Assembly: GCA_964016885.1 (NCBI GenBank)
Contig: OZ024744.1
Span: forward strand, 68,893,778 to 68,957,777
Reading direction: 5' to 3'
Source of the DNA: Eledone cirrhosa
Lineage: Eukaryota > Mollusca > Cephalopoda > Octopoda > Eledonidae
DNA: 64,000 bases
The translations under genes were made by a program, and so were the position numbers. The notes beneath the pieces were generated by a model. That model was not told the origin of the DNA. It did no database searches and saw only the letters and a program-made list of their open reading frames with translations. Shown here piece by piece: positions 11,640-23,612 of this stretch. Position 1 is the first letter of the stretch, and every line of letters starts with the position of its first letter.

Positions 11640-11640
<1 letters not shown>
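11431..11640 (+). mobile_element. PLE terminal-repeat fragment with decayed hammerhead
   Basis: An inverted pair (11455-11473 and 11505-11522) flanks an AT tract. The right side carries CTGACGA at 11510-11516, a GC/GC helix II foot, and GAAC-GCGTGTC-ACC at 11577-11590. GGT before the core pairs with ACC after the cleavage site. One A of the GAAA core is missing. The same sequence family recurs at 41.7, 47.0, 59.0, 59.4 and 60.1 kb. Confidence 0.6.
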
Positions 11641-11735
<95 letters not shown>

Positions 11736-12030
11736 CGTGCGCGTGTAAACCATTGAAATTTTTGGGGTGGAGAAGAAGAAGAGAGAGAGAGGGGGGACAT
11801 CGGAGTTTGGAGAAAAAAGTTTTAAGAAGGCTGGGGTTGCTAGGCATTCCGTAATGGGTCCGAGGGGAATAGTCAGGTGTCATACACACACACAGACACA
11901 TATACATATATATGTATATGTGTCTGTGTGTGTGTGTGTGCGTGCGTGTGTGTCTGTGGATGAGAGAAAGTGAGTGAGAGAGAGCTTTTAGATAGATATA
12001 ATCAGTATAAAATTCCTTTTTCTATGTATA

Positions 12031-12076
<46 letters not shown>

Positions 12077-12109
12077 TATACATATAACATATATATGTAT
12101 ATTTATATA

Positions 12110-12159
<50 letters not shown>

Positions 12160-12198
12160 CATATATATACATATATATATATATATATGTATATATAT

Positions 12199-12252
<54 letters not shown>

Positions 12253-12330
12253 AGGTAGGTATATATGTACATAAACATGTATATAAGTACAAACATATAT
12301 ATAACGATATACAAATGATATATATATATA
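11641..12330. repeat. AT/GT/TATA compound microsatellites
   Basis: (AT)n then (GT)n to 11740, a short purine-rich stretch (11761-11830), CA/GT repeats (11880-11960), then mostly TATA/CATA repeats 12020-12330. The predicted ORFs here are simple-repeat artefacts. Confidence 0.9.
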
Positions 12331-12339
12331 CATCATTTA

Positions 12340-12622
12340 TGTTAGGCGTGTGGCTGAGTGGTTAGAGAATTGGATTCGCAATCGTAAGGTTGTGAGTTCG
12401 ATTCCTGGACCAGGCGATGCGTTATGTCCTTGAGCAAGACACTTTATTTCACGTTGCTCCTTCTACCTGGAGTTGCGACCGATAGATAGTATTAGCAATT
12501 GGAAAGACCAACGGAAACATTGTTCCCTCGGTCCGATATGACGAAAGTCGATCGTCTTCCTATGTTAGGATATTTACCATTGGGTAGAACTGGTGGTGGT
12601 TCGGATTGTAAACGATGATGTA
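12340..12622 (+). mobile_element. tRNA-headed SINE with MetaSINE-like body
   Basis: A tRNA-like head has an A-box-like segment (gtggctgagtggtta) and a B-box-like segment (gagttcgattcc). It is followed by a body containing cttgagcaagacacttt, a motif I recall from the Meta-domain SINE group of animals. This is a different family from the other SINEs in the window. The head is a SINE promoter, not a working tRNA gene. End points are approximate and I see no clear target duplication. Confidence 0.65.
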
Positions 12623-15084
12623 ATAAATTAATTAAAGCACTGAACATTATGCAGATCATCCATAGTAGATGTAGTAAACCGTGTCTGATGCAGGAATGAA
12701 GTTAACTATTCATTAAAACAACAATAGAAGGTCGGGCTGGAAAATTTACTTTGGAATTTTAATTCTACGAAATCACTATTCCTAATTCCATGCCCCCCCC
12801 CCCCTATCATTCTATTATGTGTAATAAATACTTTGTTCTGGGCAATCTCAAAACGATATCCATAACATCAACTGCGTCCTTCACCTCATCGTTGTTGGTA
12901 TTCAATTCATCCTGGCTTACTCCATTTCTTTTTTTGCCTTGACATCAAGTTTATATATCATGTTATTCCTGACGCCGCAGACTTCCGAACCCTGAATCAC
13001 TTCCTCAACTTTAAAGTTCTACTCCTTAACCTTTCACCCCGACGCTCATCTGTCTGGTTATACTTCCTGGGGCTTTCAATTGTTCTTCTCGAGTGAAATA
13101 TAACAGCAGGTTATTAAACTAACCTCCTCATCAGTTACGTTTAAAGGCAAATCTCTCAATTCACCAATCCCACATAGTTTGCTTAATGTCGTTAATTTGA
13201 AAACTTATTCGGCACCACTTCTCTTGCCTACGAACGGCTCAACTCATATATTTATTTATTCTTCTCCTTTCACTAATCTCTCGATTTCAGCTCTCTTTGC
13301 TAGTTCCGTGATCTTTCTCGATATCACTATCTCCATCAAGCAAATCATCGCTGTCTCGCTCCCTCTGTCTTTTACAAGCGCACAGATTCCGGTTCCTATC
13401 TCGATTTCTCCTCTAGGGGGAACAGCAACTCATTTTTTTCTTTTCAAAATTTCAAGGCCATGGCCTATTTTCCTGGCTCTACATTTCCTTAGCTGACACA
13501 TAATCGCACAACCACCACACATCTCACTTCTACCCCCCCCCCATATATATATATGTGTGTGTGTGTGGGAGAGAGAGAGACACACACACACATAACCACT
13601 GTCACAACACACGCATATACTGAACACGTCATCATCTACTTCAATTTTTTTAATCTCTGCTGCTTTAAAAGCCGAAACCAGGATTTTGAGATTCAGGCTG
13701 AAGCCAAGGGTAGGATATTTATTCAGCGCCGATGCTCTCTTTAGACCAAGCCGCTCTTAATTGCGCCTGTAAAGTCAGCAAATTCAACGCCTCTATTATT
13801 AACTACCTCTCTTTTCTCAGGAACTGTTAATATTCAAGTATGTATTCGCGGTGGACCTTCATCTCTTCCATCACCTACAATCTGACCTTGTCACCACCGC
13901 TTCTTTCCTCTTCCATCATACCCCCCTTTCAATCGGACTCTTAACCTATATAATCTTCTTGCCCATAGCTCCCTTCTTACCATATTCATATTATTATACC
14001 TGCCATCACCAATACCATAAACCTGACCGGACCCAACGACCATATGTTCCTCATCAGATATGCCTTGACCAATCTTATTTGAAGGTTCTGCCTCTGCAGA
14101 ATTATCTATACCGGGAAACTGGACGTAGAATAGCGAAGAGATCACATCTATGACATCAGGCTTAGTAATGATACTCCAGTCTTTTGACATTTCTCTTCCA
14201 CTCATCACAGTATGCAAAAAGTTCCGGCATTCGGTTAATTTCCACCTCTCACCTCCAGAGTGAATAGCAACTCATTTTTCTCTTCAAACTGTTAATACCA
14301 TGGTCTACATTCCTGGCTCTGTTTACCTTGACCGACACACCCACACTGATACACGCAACCAACACACATCCCACTTATACATATACATATAGAATTAGAG
14401 ACACACGCATAACCAGGGTTACAACACATATTGACTCAGATACTGTTGTCTCAACGCACACCGTGACAACATACGCACATACAGAAAAACAGACGCACTG
14501 ACGCACACATTCAGACAGGCACGCACACTGACACACCGAACCTGCTACTATACACACATTTTAACTATGATACCGCCTCTCCTTCCTCTTACCGGTCATC
14601 GACACCCTTAAGGAGCGTCAATAATCAGTTCTTCCCTTCCACAAAATTCCTGATATAGAAAATTCTAAATTTATGTAGTAATGGAGGTGGTGAGGGTTGT
14701 GTTGGTGATGGTAGTGTTGCTTCAGTAATGGGTGTTTTGTGCATGTGTATATGTGTTTATGTGTTACTACACACACACGTTTCATGCTGCTTCACTATAC
14801 CCTTCCTCCTTCTTATACCGCAGATTCTCACACACATTGTTTCTCGCTTGTCTAGTTCTTCAATCACTAAAACTGCATACCATGTTGCCCCGACTTCCGA
14901 TACCTGCTTCACACACAACTGGTGGATTTCTAAATTCTTACAGCGGTTTCTCTTGCCTCTGAAGAATAAAATGTCATTTTCCATAACAGCTTTACGATTT
15001 TATTGCGCAATTACATAACGCTGAGATAGCTGTGGCATATGACATATATAAATATTCATAGCCAAATTCGTGAATATTTATTAT
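12623..15084. repeat. Low-copy diverged repeats, no gene
   Basis: Blocks are duplicated directly about 845 bp apart: 13393-13531 resembles 14237-14378 (shared agcaactcatttttt, ccatgg and a run of CA-rich text). The 12880-13030 and 14850-14960 segments look related too. CA-rich tracts occur at 13500-13620 and 14320-14550. No coherent protein is seen in any frame; the longest ORFs (about 100 codons) show no family features. Confidence 0.45.
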
Positions 15085-15308
15085 AAATAAATATATATAT
15101 TATAAAATGCACATATAATATATATATTATAGATCAATAAAATACACATATAATACATATATTATAGATAAATATAATATACATATAATATATATATTAT
15201 AGATAAATAAAATACATATATAATATATATACTATAGATAAATAAAATACACATATAATATATATATTATAGATAAATATAATATACATATAATATAAAT
15301 ATTATAGA
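15085..15308. repeat. 35-bp AT-rich satellite (left block)
   Basis: About six tandem units with a tatagataaata phase mark spaced 35 bp apart. The array resumes at 21367 on the other side of the Helitron, so the Helitron interrupts one array. Confidence 0.85.
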
Positions 15309-15318
15309 CTAGCAGCAG

Positions 15319-15338
15319 TACCCAGCGTTGCCTGGGTA
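15319..15338 (-). terminator. Helitron 3' terminal hairpin
   Basis: A 7-bp perfect stem (TACCCAG/CTGGGTA) with a 6-nt loop lies 6 nt before the terminal CTAG. Such a hairpin is the usual stop signal for Helitron transposition. Confidence 0.9.
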
Positions 15339-15375
15339 GGTAAAATAATATCTTCTGAAAGTGAAAGGAATGTCT

Positions 15376-18300
15376 TTACCGGATGGAATGAGGGGTATCC
15401 TTGGTATGAAGACAGTACCCCCCCCCCCCCTTACCACATCCTGTAAGTATTGTTGCCTCAATAACATGAGGCATCGCCTTTTGGACGACCAGACGCGTGC
15501 CGTTGGAAAGCCTTCGAGGTTCTAAATTCCTGAGGAGCATGGCAGGGGCACCTTTCTTAAGTCGCAGTAAGTGTGGTGGCAATCCAGGAGGGTCTAGGGA
15601 GTTAAGAAATTCTGTGGGGTAATTAACAACTTCGTCCGGATCAGCCATAGAGTCAAGGGACTTGTAGATGTGCAGGTTTCCTGGCAAGCACAACGTGAGC
15701 TGTTTATTGATGTTTCCAACTATGTGGTTTTTCGAAGCCAATACTGCGCGTTCACACAACCACTCTTGATTTGTGTAGTTCTCAAGATTAGGAAAAACAG
15801 ACGTCCGTAACTCAGCAATTGACTTAACGCATCTGCAAATCCCTGTGAGGTCCGCTGCACCATCTCCGTCGAGTGAGACTTTGCCATCTCTAACGACAAA
15901 ATGGCAGCAGCAAAACATGCTGACGTCTCATCACTTTGCAGTTGTGCTCTCATGTTTGTTGTAAGCGTCAGCTTTCTTACATAACGCAAAGTGAGGAGAC
16001 TTTAAGTCATGCACCAACCTCATCAGCCCGCGTACCTTTTGGGGTTACAGGCAGAGTCTGTCGGAAGTCCCCAGATAACAGGAAAGTGACACCTCCCATT
16101 GGTTCTTGACAGTCCCTGATGTCTCTGAGTGACCGGTCTAATGCCTCGAAAGCCACCTTGTGGTCCATTGTGCATTCGTCCCAAACAATTAGTAGGCAGC
16201 GCTTTAACACCAGTGCTTTTCCGAAGACTTGCTGATGTTGCACGTGGGTGTCTCAGATGATGCCACGTTGAGAGGAAGACTGAAAGCAGAATGGGCAGTC
16301 CTGCCACCAGGCAGCAAAGTTGCTGCAATGCCGGAAGAAGCCGCGGCCAATGCGATGTTTCCGTGTTGCCTCACTGCAACAGTTTGATTACAAATGTTTT
16401 GCCCGTGCCTTCAGGTGCGTCCAGGACGATTATATCCCCTACCCGATTAAGGATGGAATCAACGAAAATGTTGTAGGCTTGTTTTTGATCCATTAGAAGT
16501 TTTGGTTCATTTTCTTCAACATATATTTTTAGTTCGTCGACATCATATGACGTTTCACGTATAATGTCGTTGGAAATGTCAGAAGGCGCATATCGAAGTG
16601 TTAGCGGAAGTACATATTTCTCCAAGAGATCTCCGCGTAGCAATTTTGTCCGGTTCCATGTATAGTAAGACGGTATTTCAGAATACAACAGAGTTCGAGC
16701 GAAGTCATCATGTTGACAAAGTTTGAAAAAAGCGGTGAGTGTAGTTTCCTTTGGTGAGATCGCCAGCTGAGCAGCTGTTGTATCGTTGAAATACACCCGT
16801 TGACCGTTTTCAAGGTGAACGGCAAGTTGTTTAATGACGGGGTGTCGTTGGTGCAGTGGGAAGCCAAAAATGCGACAAAAGGCTTCATTGCTGTTAATGT
16901 ATCGGCGTGCTTGGTAGTCAGATACATTGTCTCTACTATTTTCATGACGAAGACCAAAGACGGCAGCATCCGACCCCTTGTTTACGTACTTACAAACGTA
17001 ATAAATTAATTTTACTGAGTTGCAAAATTCGACGTTATATGGGCGTTGAACGTTTTCAAAAGGGGGGGGGCAATATGGCACTATCCAGCTGTTGTCGATT
17101 TCGCGTTCACCAACTTTTGCTGTGAACCCACCGTCTTCAGGTCTCCTGCGCCTATACAACGGATATCCGTCACCGCCAATCTGTGTTTCCTGCAAAAACT
17201 GCCTGGGATATCGTTTTTACACTTTCCGTTGTGTATGCACGGGGACTTCATATTGAGTTCATGTACGCAAGGACCATGGACCATGTTTGATGTGACTATA
17301 CAGAAGAGGTCCTTTTCAATCGACGGATCAAGTAGTTCGGCTGAAATGAGTTTGTCGATGTAGTTTGAACTGATTTTTGTAACCAACCAAATCAAGATAT
17401 GGGCATGCGGCAGCCCTCGTTTCTGCCATTCAACCGTGTACATGTCACACCTGACAGGCCCCAAAACCTGTCCTTTCTTTAATAAATCCATTAATTTGGA
17501 TAATTTCAGGCGAAACAATCTTGCTATGAGATCGTGCCTGTGTCTTGTCGCTTGACCGTGGAACAGTTCGTTTGTAATCTCCTTCCACTTGGGATTGCAG
17601 GTAAACGTTATGAAAAGGTCGGGGCGCCCATAATGTCGTACGTAAGTCATGGCGTCCTGAGTTCTCTCGTGCATGTATCGGGTCCCCCTCTGAACGTTGA
17701 AGGCAAAATACACACTTGCCCTAAATTGTCTGGGGATACGTCGTTGTTAATTCCACCGCATAGATGAATGTAACATTCAGATCGAAGATTCTTTTGATTT
17801 AATTTAATGAACCATAATCTCTCGGACTCCATTTTAACGGCCATATCAACAGTAAATTGTTGGAAAAGGTCCCGAGAACGGTGTAGATGGTTGAATGAAT
17901 TGTCCCTTACCATAAATCGGAAAGCGTAGAAATCCATGCAGGTGACAGTTTTGCTAAGATGTGCCTCACCATTGCCTACTGAATGTTGAGGAATGCCGAA
18001 ATGGTATCCGTCCGCGCCGTTGACAAATAGCAATGAATACTGGAGTGCATCGTAGGATCTGTGTGTCTCATTGACACGCTGTAATGTGCTGTCTCGGTGC
18101 TGTTCACCACAAAAAAACGCAGCAATCTCGTTACATATTGGTGCGTTGAACCGACCAGCGTATTCTCCAGATGGCCTTCGGTCAGCATGTATGACCACAC
18201 TAAAGTTTGGGTGGGTGGCTGTTTCCAAAGCGCACTTGAAACTGCGAACATAGTTGTTTTTGTCATGAAGCATTTCTTGAAGTTTTATTATGGTTTCAAT

Positions 18301-19276
18301 GTTAATTTCGGATGAAATAGAGTTTCGCATCTCTGCCTGCTCCTGATAGTTTCCAACGAAGTATAACTGAAGAAATTGAAGATCCTTTTCTACCAGAGAC
18401 TGATTAGACCCAATCAAGTGGTAGATCTGACCATGGACCTTGAAAGTTAGCATGAACCCACGTTCCGAGGCAAGCTTTGCTCCGAAGGATGTTATATGAA
18501 ACGCAGAATTGTTACGGCGTATATTACGCAGAAACTTCGATGATTCCTCCGTCGTGTCTGTCAAAATGAGTTGCAATGTCTCTGGAGAGTCGCGAATAGG
18601 AGGTAGTCTAAATTTACTGTTGAACAGCACATTCCATCTCTCTCCCCTGGCCATTTTTCGTAGGACAAAACTGCCAAGTAGAGGTCATTTCCCCAATTTT
18701 AATACATGCATGGACGGCGTAGTCTGAAGAGAGGTCGTAGTTAAAGGCCTTCAGCAACCATCGTGAATTGCAAGTCCTAGAAATGCCACGTAACGATGAT
18801 CGCCGCTGTTCACTTTGCAGAAATCGGCCACGTCGTTGCTCTATGGTTTCAGTATTTCGTGCAGCAGCAGTGGCAGTGGCAGTGGCGTCCCTGCTTCTTC
18901 GAACGGCGCGTCGTCCTTCATCCTCTGGAGCGCGAGTTGCGGATGTTGCAGCGGCATCCCTACTTCGTCGAACGGCACGTGATCCTTCATCCTTTCGCGC
19001 GTGAGCAGTGGATGTGGCAGCGGCGTCCTTGCTTCGTCGAACGGCACGTCGTCCTTCATCCTCTCGAACGCGAGCAGCAGCAGTCGCGGCAGCATCTTTG
19101 TTCCGTCGAAGTTCACGCCGACTGTCATCCTCCTCCGCTCTTGCAGCTGTCGTCTGCACAGCATTATGTGAGAGCCTGATCGCAGTCGCATTTACATCTT
19201 CGGCGAGACGCCTTCGCTTAGACCTACTTGCATCATTAGATAATCGACCAATGAAAGTTCTTTTCTTGGGGAGCAT
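15376..19276 (-). pseudogene. Helitron RepHel protein (Rep HUH nuclease plus PIF1-like helicase)
   Basis: Segments in order on the minus strand: start MLPKKRTF at 19276 and an Arg-rich N-terminus with four or five about 22-residue repeats; a Helitron-like N domain (18654-17700); the Rep nuclease with GLPHAHIL (HUH motif at 17399-17407) and YYVCKYVNKG (catalytic Tyr region about 16977-17005); helicase Walker A APEGTGKT (about 16400) and LLIVWDEC Walker B (about 16180); and the C-terminal LNSLDPPGLPPHLL block (near 15590). Frameshifts occur near 18660, 17690, 17190, 16370 and 16000, so no intact enzyme is possible. The first helicase motif has PEG in place of the usual GG pair. In life it would nick, transfer and unwind the element strand. 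Confidence 0.9.
18866..19115 (-). repeat. Arg-rich coding repeats in Helitron N-terminus
   Basis: Four to five units of about 66-69 bp encoding EDEGRRAVRRSKDAAAT-like text. Such R-rich repeats precede the Rep domain in many Helitron proteins. The small Helitron remnant at 62.8 kb encodes a decayed relative. Confidence 0.75.
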
Positions 19277-20189
19277 TGTTTTTAGAAAATTAATCAGGGA
19301 GAACGATAAATAGTGGACAAATAAAGTTAAAGTAAGCAAATCTAAACACGGATATAAATTGTGAAAAAATATGATAAATCTATGTGGTCTGAGAAAGTGG
19401 GTATGTTTTTGAAAGATTTTGTGTACCAGTCAAACTTCAGGTTTTAAGTTAGGGGCAACGCAGCGTACGGACTACCGGTGATAAAGGAAATTAAATATTG
19501 TGGTTACAGTGGTAGGTATGTAAGTGTCAGTATGTTTGTTCAGTTCGAACATAGCATTAAGTAAGTACTAAACATTGAAAGGATAGAGGAAAAATGGCCG
19601 AAAAATCACAGGATGATAAACTGGAACCTTATGACCATAAACACATTAACTAAACCCCCTTTAAGGTGACAAATGTTGAAGAAGCATGCGTTTCAGAAAC
19701 ATGGGGTAGCTTATGAGAGTATGTATGTATAAAAACCTACCACTTGTAAAAAGCCAAAAAAGAAGTGTGAACCTAGGTCGGACTTTACTGATATAAATAG
19801 GAGTGATTTCGCACAATGAACAACACTCGAGTTGTCTGATTGGTTAGATAATACAAATAAGTGTGATGAAATCTACTGAACACAACTCACTGATGTGTGG
19901 TTGGCCAGAGGTCGCCATTTCGCATTTAATTGAAGTGCAATTAAACGGGTGAGACAACCGGGTGCAAAAACTAATAAATCATTCGCACAATTTAGGCATG
20001 AGTGTGAAATAGCACAATCCACATACAGTAGGCGTTAAAATTTACACCTGGGTTAAATCGCGCTTTCTTGGTTAGGAGTGTGAAATGACGCCAAAGTTCA
20101 AGGGAAAAAATTTGACTCCCCATTCCACACTTAATTGTTGTGCAATTACACATGGGGGACAACCGGGTGCAAAATTAAATTCAATCATC

Positions 20190-20447
20190 CTAAAGTTAAC
20201 TAAATAAACTAAAGTTAAGTCAGGGGGATTTAAAAATTCGCTACTCCATTTCTAGGACATGAGTAACCCATGCGTCAACTCTCGTTTAAATTGGCTTTTA
20301 TTTCCAGAAGTTGAAATGCATTTCAACTCCTGGAAATAAAAGTCAATTTAAACGAAAGTTGACGCATCGGTTATTCATGTCCTACAAATGGAGTAGCGAA
20401 TTTTTAAACCCCCCTGACTTAACTTTAGTTTATTTAGTTAACTTTAG
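20190..20447. mobile_element. Near-perfect 258-bp palindrome (foldback MITE)
   Basis: The two halves are reverse complements around 20318/20319, where an 18-bp palindrome lies. Mismatches are few across about 128 bp per arm. The outer part contains the subrepeat taaataaactaaagttaa. It lies between the Helitron coding region and its 5' tandem repeats and was probably inserted or captured. Confidence 0.85.
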
Positions 20448-20599
20448 TTTATTTAGTTAAAATTCAAGTGATAACGAATGTGTGGTGCTTTATCTTATGG
20501 CAGGCAATAACCATTTCGTTTAGTTTTTGTAAGGATCAAGTATAAACTCCTGAGGTTATGGTGCTTTTTTATTGTGGCAGTTTGAACTTTTAAAGGTTA

Positions 20600-21330
20600 A
20601 GGAATTGGGCTCATTGTCCCCGAGGGGGTCCTCTTGCTGAATTGAAATGAAAGTAAATGTGCCTCGCTGTATTTTCATCTGTAGTACATGAATAACAACT
20701 AAGTCGAAATTCGTTTTATTGGACTACCAATTATCGAAGCTATGACGCTTTGCTGCATTACAATAGCCAAATTCAATAAATGACTCGCCGGGGGGCTTGC
20801 TGTCCCCTGGAGGTCCCCTTGCTTGTTCCTGGTATAGACAGTGTCTTCAACATAATCTTTAAGCAATGGGTAACGAATGTGTCCGGTAAAGTTAAAATCG
20901 AACGTAAACTTCAAAAGTTATCAGGTACTAATACAGTGTTAATGTGAACATCAATAGATAAGTCGAAGGGGCTTACTACCCGACCCCGGGGTCCCCTTGA
21001 TAAGTTCAAGTAAAAGTTCATGTGTTCACCTTCCTTTATAAGCCATGGGTAACCAATACATCTCGCTTCGTGAAAACCAAACACCAACTCAAGCAGTTTT
21101 GTTGCATTGATGATATCAACTTCAACATTCACCAAGTCGGTTTACTGCACCCCAAGGGGTCCCCTGCCTGAATTTCTGAATTTATTTGTAGGCCATAAGC
21201 AAACAAAAGATTAATTTTGGTGAAGATGGGAGGCAAACTGCAGGAATTATGGGGCCTTTATGCAGTAGTACTGCTGACTCCAAGCGAGAGGTTTAGGGGG
21301 GTTATCTGCCCCTGGGGGTGCCCCACAAGA
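20600..21330 (-). repeat. Helitron 5' tandem repeats, about 170-190 bp period
   Basis: Five units are marked by ccccNagggg/tcccc blocks near 20617, 20800, 20985, 21155 and 21310, each followed by similar AT-rich text. The units are diverged. Confidence 0.65.
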
Positions 21331-21366
21331 CATACAGACAGACATCTTCTGTTTTATATATATAGA

Positions 21367-21424
21367 TAAATAAATATAACACACATATAATATATATATT
21401 ATAGATAAATATAATACACATATC
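21367..21424. repeat. 35-bp AT-rich satellite (right block)
   Basis: Continues the array at 15085-15308 in phase, confirming the Helitron insertion point. Confidence 0.85.
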
Positions 21425-21487
21425 TGTTAGACACGAAGTGACTAACAACAGAATGTTTTAGTCACTTTAGTGTTCTAACATATATGT
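21424..21487. repeat. Hairpin of about 21 bp arms
   Basis: ctgttagacac...gtgactaa is mirrored by ttagtcactttagtgttctaac, with one mismatch and an 11-nt loop. It adjoins the satellite. Confidence 0.7.
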
Positions 21488-22053
21488 GTAGATCGTCAAT
21501 TTTTCTTTCAAGGTCTGGCCGTGGCCATGGTGATTACATGCCATTGGCTAATTTTCAACCAATCAGAGTAAGTGTTGCTCAAAAGCATCCGCCATTTTTT
21601 TTTGTTTGTTTTCATAGTTCATTTATTTTTGTTATTTCGTCGTTATATGATTTTTTTTAATTTATATTAACTATTTTTAAAACAAATGTAATATATTGAG
21701 GTTAGGGTTAGGGTTAGGCGGTCAATAGATAAGATGAAAGTCTATCGTAAAAGTTTGTACAAATATTTTAAAATTTATCGTTTGTACAAAACGATTCTAA
21801 ATTTTTGTTTGTAAAAAAATGTTTAAACGCTTCAAAATAGCGTGTATTCATGTTCTGTAATGTCCCATTTTTGTGCACCCTTTTGCCAAATAAAGAAATA
21901 TATCTTTGTATCTTGTTCCTCTTTATATATTGCAATCGAGTATAGGCAGAGTTCCGATTGTAATACAAACTGCACTTTGTTTGTAAATATTTGTAAAAAT
22001 AATTTTTCTAAAAACATTGTAAAAATTTGTGTCACACGCGTTTAAAATCTTTT
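21488..22053. other. Spacer with short telomere-like tract
   Basis: No gene seen. At 21700-21718 there are three TTAGG(G) units, the animal telomere repeat, too short to be more than interstitial. Short ORFs around 21770-22045 show no family features. Confidence 0.45.
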
Positions 22054-22315
22054 ATATATATATATATATATATATAAAACTAAGGTTGTCTGTCTGTCTC
22101 TCTACTAAAACGGTCGCCACACATCTAAACTTATAGATTAAGCTCCAGCGGAGAGATCGGTAAAAAAAATTTCAAATCGAATGTGTAATATTGATGTTTC
22201 AGTTAAAATGTATAAATACAGTTGAGAGAAGAGTTATTTCCCTTTAATGCAACGTGAGCAGACGATAAATTATTGAAAAGGCGCAAATTTTCACTATTAC
22301 ACATTTGTATTATTG
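22054..22315 (+). mobile_element. Possible Helitron 5' end fragment
   Basis: TATATAAAACTAAGG followed by TGTCTGTCTGTC resembles the 5' end of the 15.3-21.4 kb Helitron (TATATAAAACAGAAG, TGTCTGTCTG) but in plus orientation. It runs into a SINE fragment at 22316, so no 3' end is seen. Confidence 0.45.
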
Positions 22316-22379
22316 TCAGTATTAACTTTGCCTTTCATCCTTACGGGGTCGATAAAATAAAGTACCAGTAATACACTGT
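22316..22379 (+). mobile_element. SINE body fragment
   Basis: A 60-bp piece matching the central body of the cephalopod SINE (gttaactttgcctttcatcc equivalent to the acactg end). Head and tail are missing. Confidence 0.8.
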
Positions 22380-22517
22380 CACTATAAGTAGATGCCCATT
22401 CACAAACAGTATTGAAAATATGTTCTTCGACAAATAAAAATGTTTTGTTGATACTATTTCGACGAGCGCTCGTTGTTCTACTCCACGCACGACCACCACA
22501 AATTGGTGACCAGCTCA

Positions 22518-22694
22518 ACACAAGTATTGGTAGAGCGTCAGACACCATGCTTTGCAGCATTGTTATGGCCCTTTGCGTTCTATGTTCAAATCCCGTCGAG
22601 GTTAACTTTGCCTTTCATCCTTACCAGTTCGATAAAATAAAGTACCAGTAATGGACTGCGGTAATGGCTTTGTGCCGTAAAATAGAAACACTAT
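22518..22694 (+). mobile_element. tRNA-derived SINE, diverged
   Basis: Head from ggtagagcgtcag, B box with gttcaaatcccgtcgagg, body and tail ending in gaaacac. The order is the same as the copy at 24459 with about 15 percent visible differences. Confidence 0.85.
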
Positions 22695-23248
22695 TAATGT
22701 GCAATAAGAGCAAAATCTCACGACATAGCTCAATTATTTTATCTAATGTTGCAACAATACAGGGAAATGTAGTTTGTGTATTTTTTTTTATATTTGCTCA
22801 TAGGCTTTTCCAATTTCGCTCAGCCAACAACTATTAAAAAGAGAGTTGCTTAAGATAACAATTTAATCACAAATTGTTCTTATCTTTTAATACACTCCAA
22901 AAAGTCATCAAATTGTGTGCAATAAGAACAAATCTCATTAATTTGCTCAGGAAATAAAGAAAATTTATATAGACTGATAATTGCAAATGTATGTAAATAT
23001 TTTATTTTTATATTGTTTATTTATTTTATGTTTTCTATTATGTATAATATATTGATTTAATATTGATTGTTTTTTGTTGTTATTTATATTAAAAGTCTGA
23101 AAATATTTTTATACATTTTACACTAATATTTATAAGATCATTTATAATAACAATTATATAATCTAATTACATTACAACGATAATTTATTATTAATATATA
23201 TCATGTTTAACTAGAGTTATTACAAGCATTGCCTTAAAAAAATATTAA
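22695..23248. other. AT-rich spacer
   Basis: No gene. One small hairpin at 22853-22888 (aagataacaattt / aaattgttcttatctt). Otherwise unremarkable AT-rich sequence. Confidence 0.5.
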
Positions 23249-23612
23249 ACTAGACATGAAAAATGCGCAAGCTCAAAAGAGCCACAGAATGTTATAATAA
23301 ACCTCCAAAAGTGTGGGACTAGAGTTGTTACTCAAAAATATTGTAAACATTATCTATCGTACACGCTGTGGCATCTTTTATAAAAATATCACAATAAATA
23401 CATCTATGTTTAATGTAATAACAGCTATAAATAATTACGTAATATTATTAAAGATAGATGTATTTATTGTGATATTTTTATAAAGGATGCCACAGATTGT
23501 ACGATAGATAATGATTACAATATTTTTGAGTAACAACTCTAGTACCACACTTTTGAAGGTTTATTATAACATTCTGTGGCCCTTTTGAGCTTGCGCATTT
23601 TTTATGTCTAGT
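23249..23612. mobile_element. Foldback element, 364 bp
   Basis: The ends actagacatgaaaaatgcgc and its complement bound arms of about 150 bp around an about 60-bp centre. It has no coding capacity. Arms differ at a few positions, so it is not recent. A clear target duplication is not visible. Confidence 0.85.

Larger units (their letters stand above)
15309..21366 (-). mobile_element. Complete decayed Helitron, 6,058 bp
   Basis: On the minus strand the element begins TCTATATATATAAAACAG (5' TC at 21366) and ends CTAG-3' at 15309, preceded by a hairpin. The host bases are A before the 5' end and T after the 3' end, the canonical A|T target. Removing the element restores the phase mark of the flanking satellite (tataga+taaata). 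Inside are a Rep/helicase pseudogene (15376-19276), tandem repeats near the 5' end and a palindromic insertion. This fits a canonical, not Helentron-type, rolling-circle transposon. Confidence 0.9.

Noticed and set aside
12340..12415. Possible tRNA gene
   Set aside because: A and B box-like segments exist but the cloverleaf is not complete and the sequence continues into a SINE body.
13120..13140. TCATCAG (hammerhead core on minus strand)
   Set aside because: No GAAA in a suitable place after a helix II and no helix I pairing.
13179..13496. 105-codon ORF as a host gene
   Set aside because: No family features or splice context; it lies in diverged repeats.
14045..14065. TCATCAG on plus near 14052
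   Set aside because: No GAAA core downstream on the minus strand; helices do not form.
15309..21366. Helentron or Proto-Helentron classification
   Set aside because: The TC start, CTAG end with 3' hairpin and A|T target fit a canonical Helitron; no endonuclease domain or T|T target is seen.
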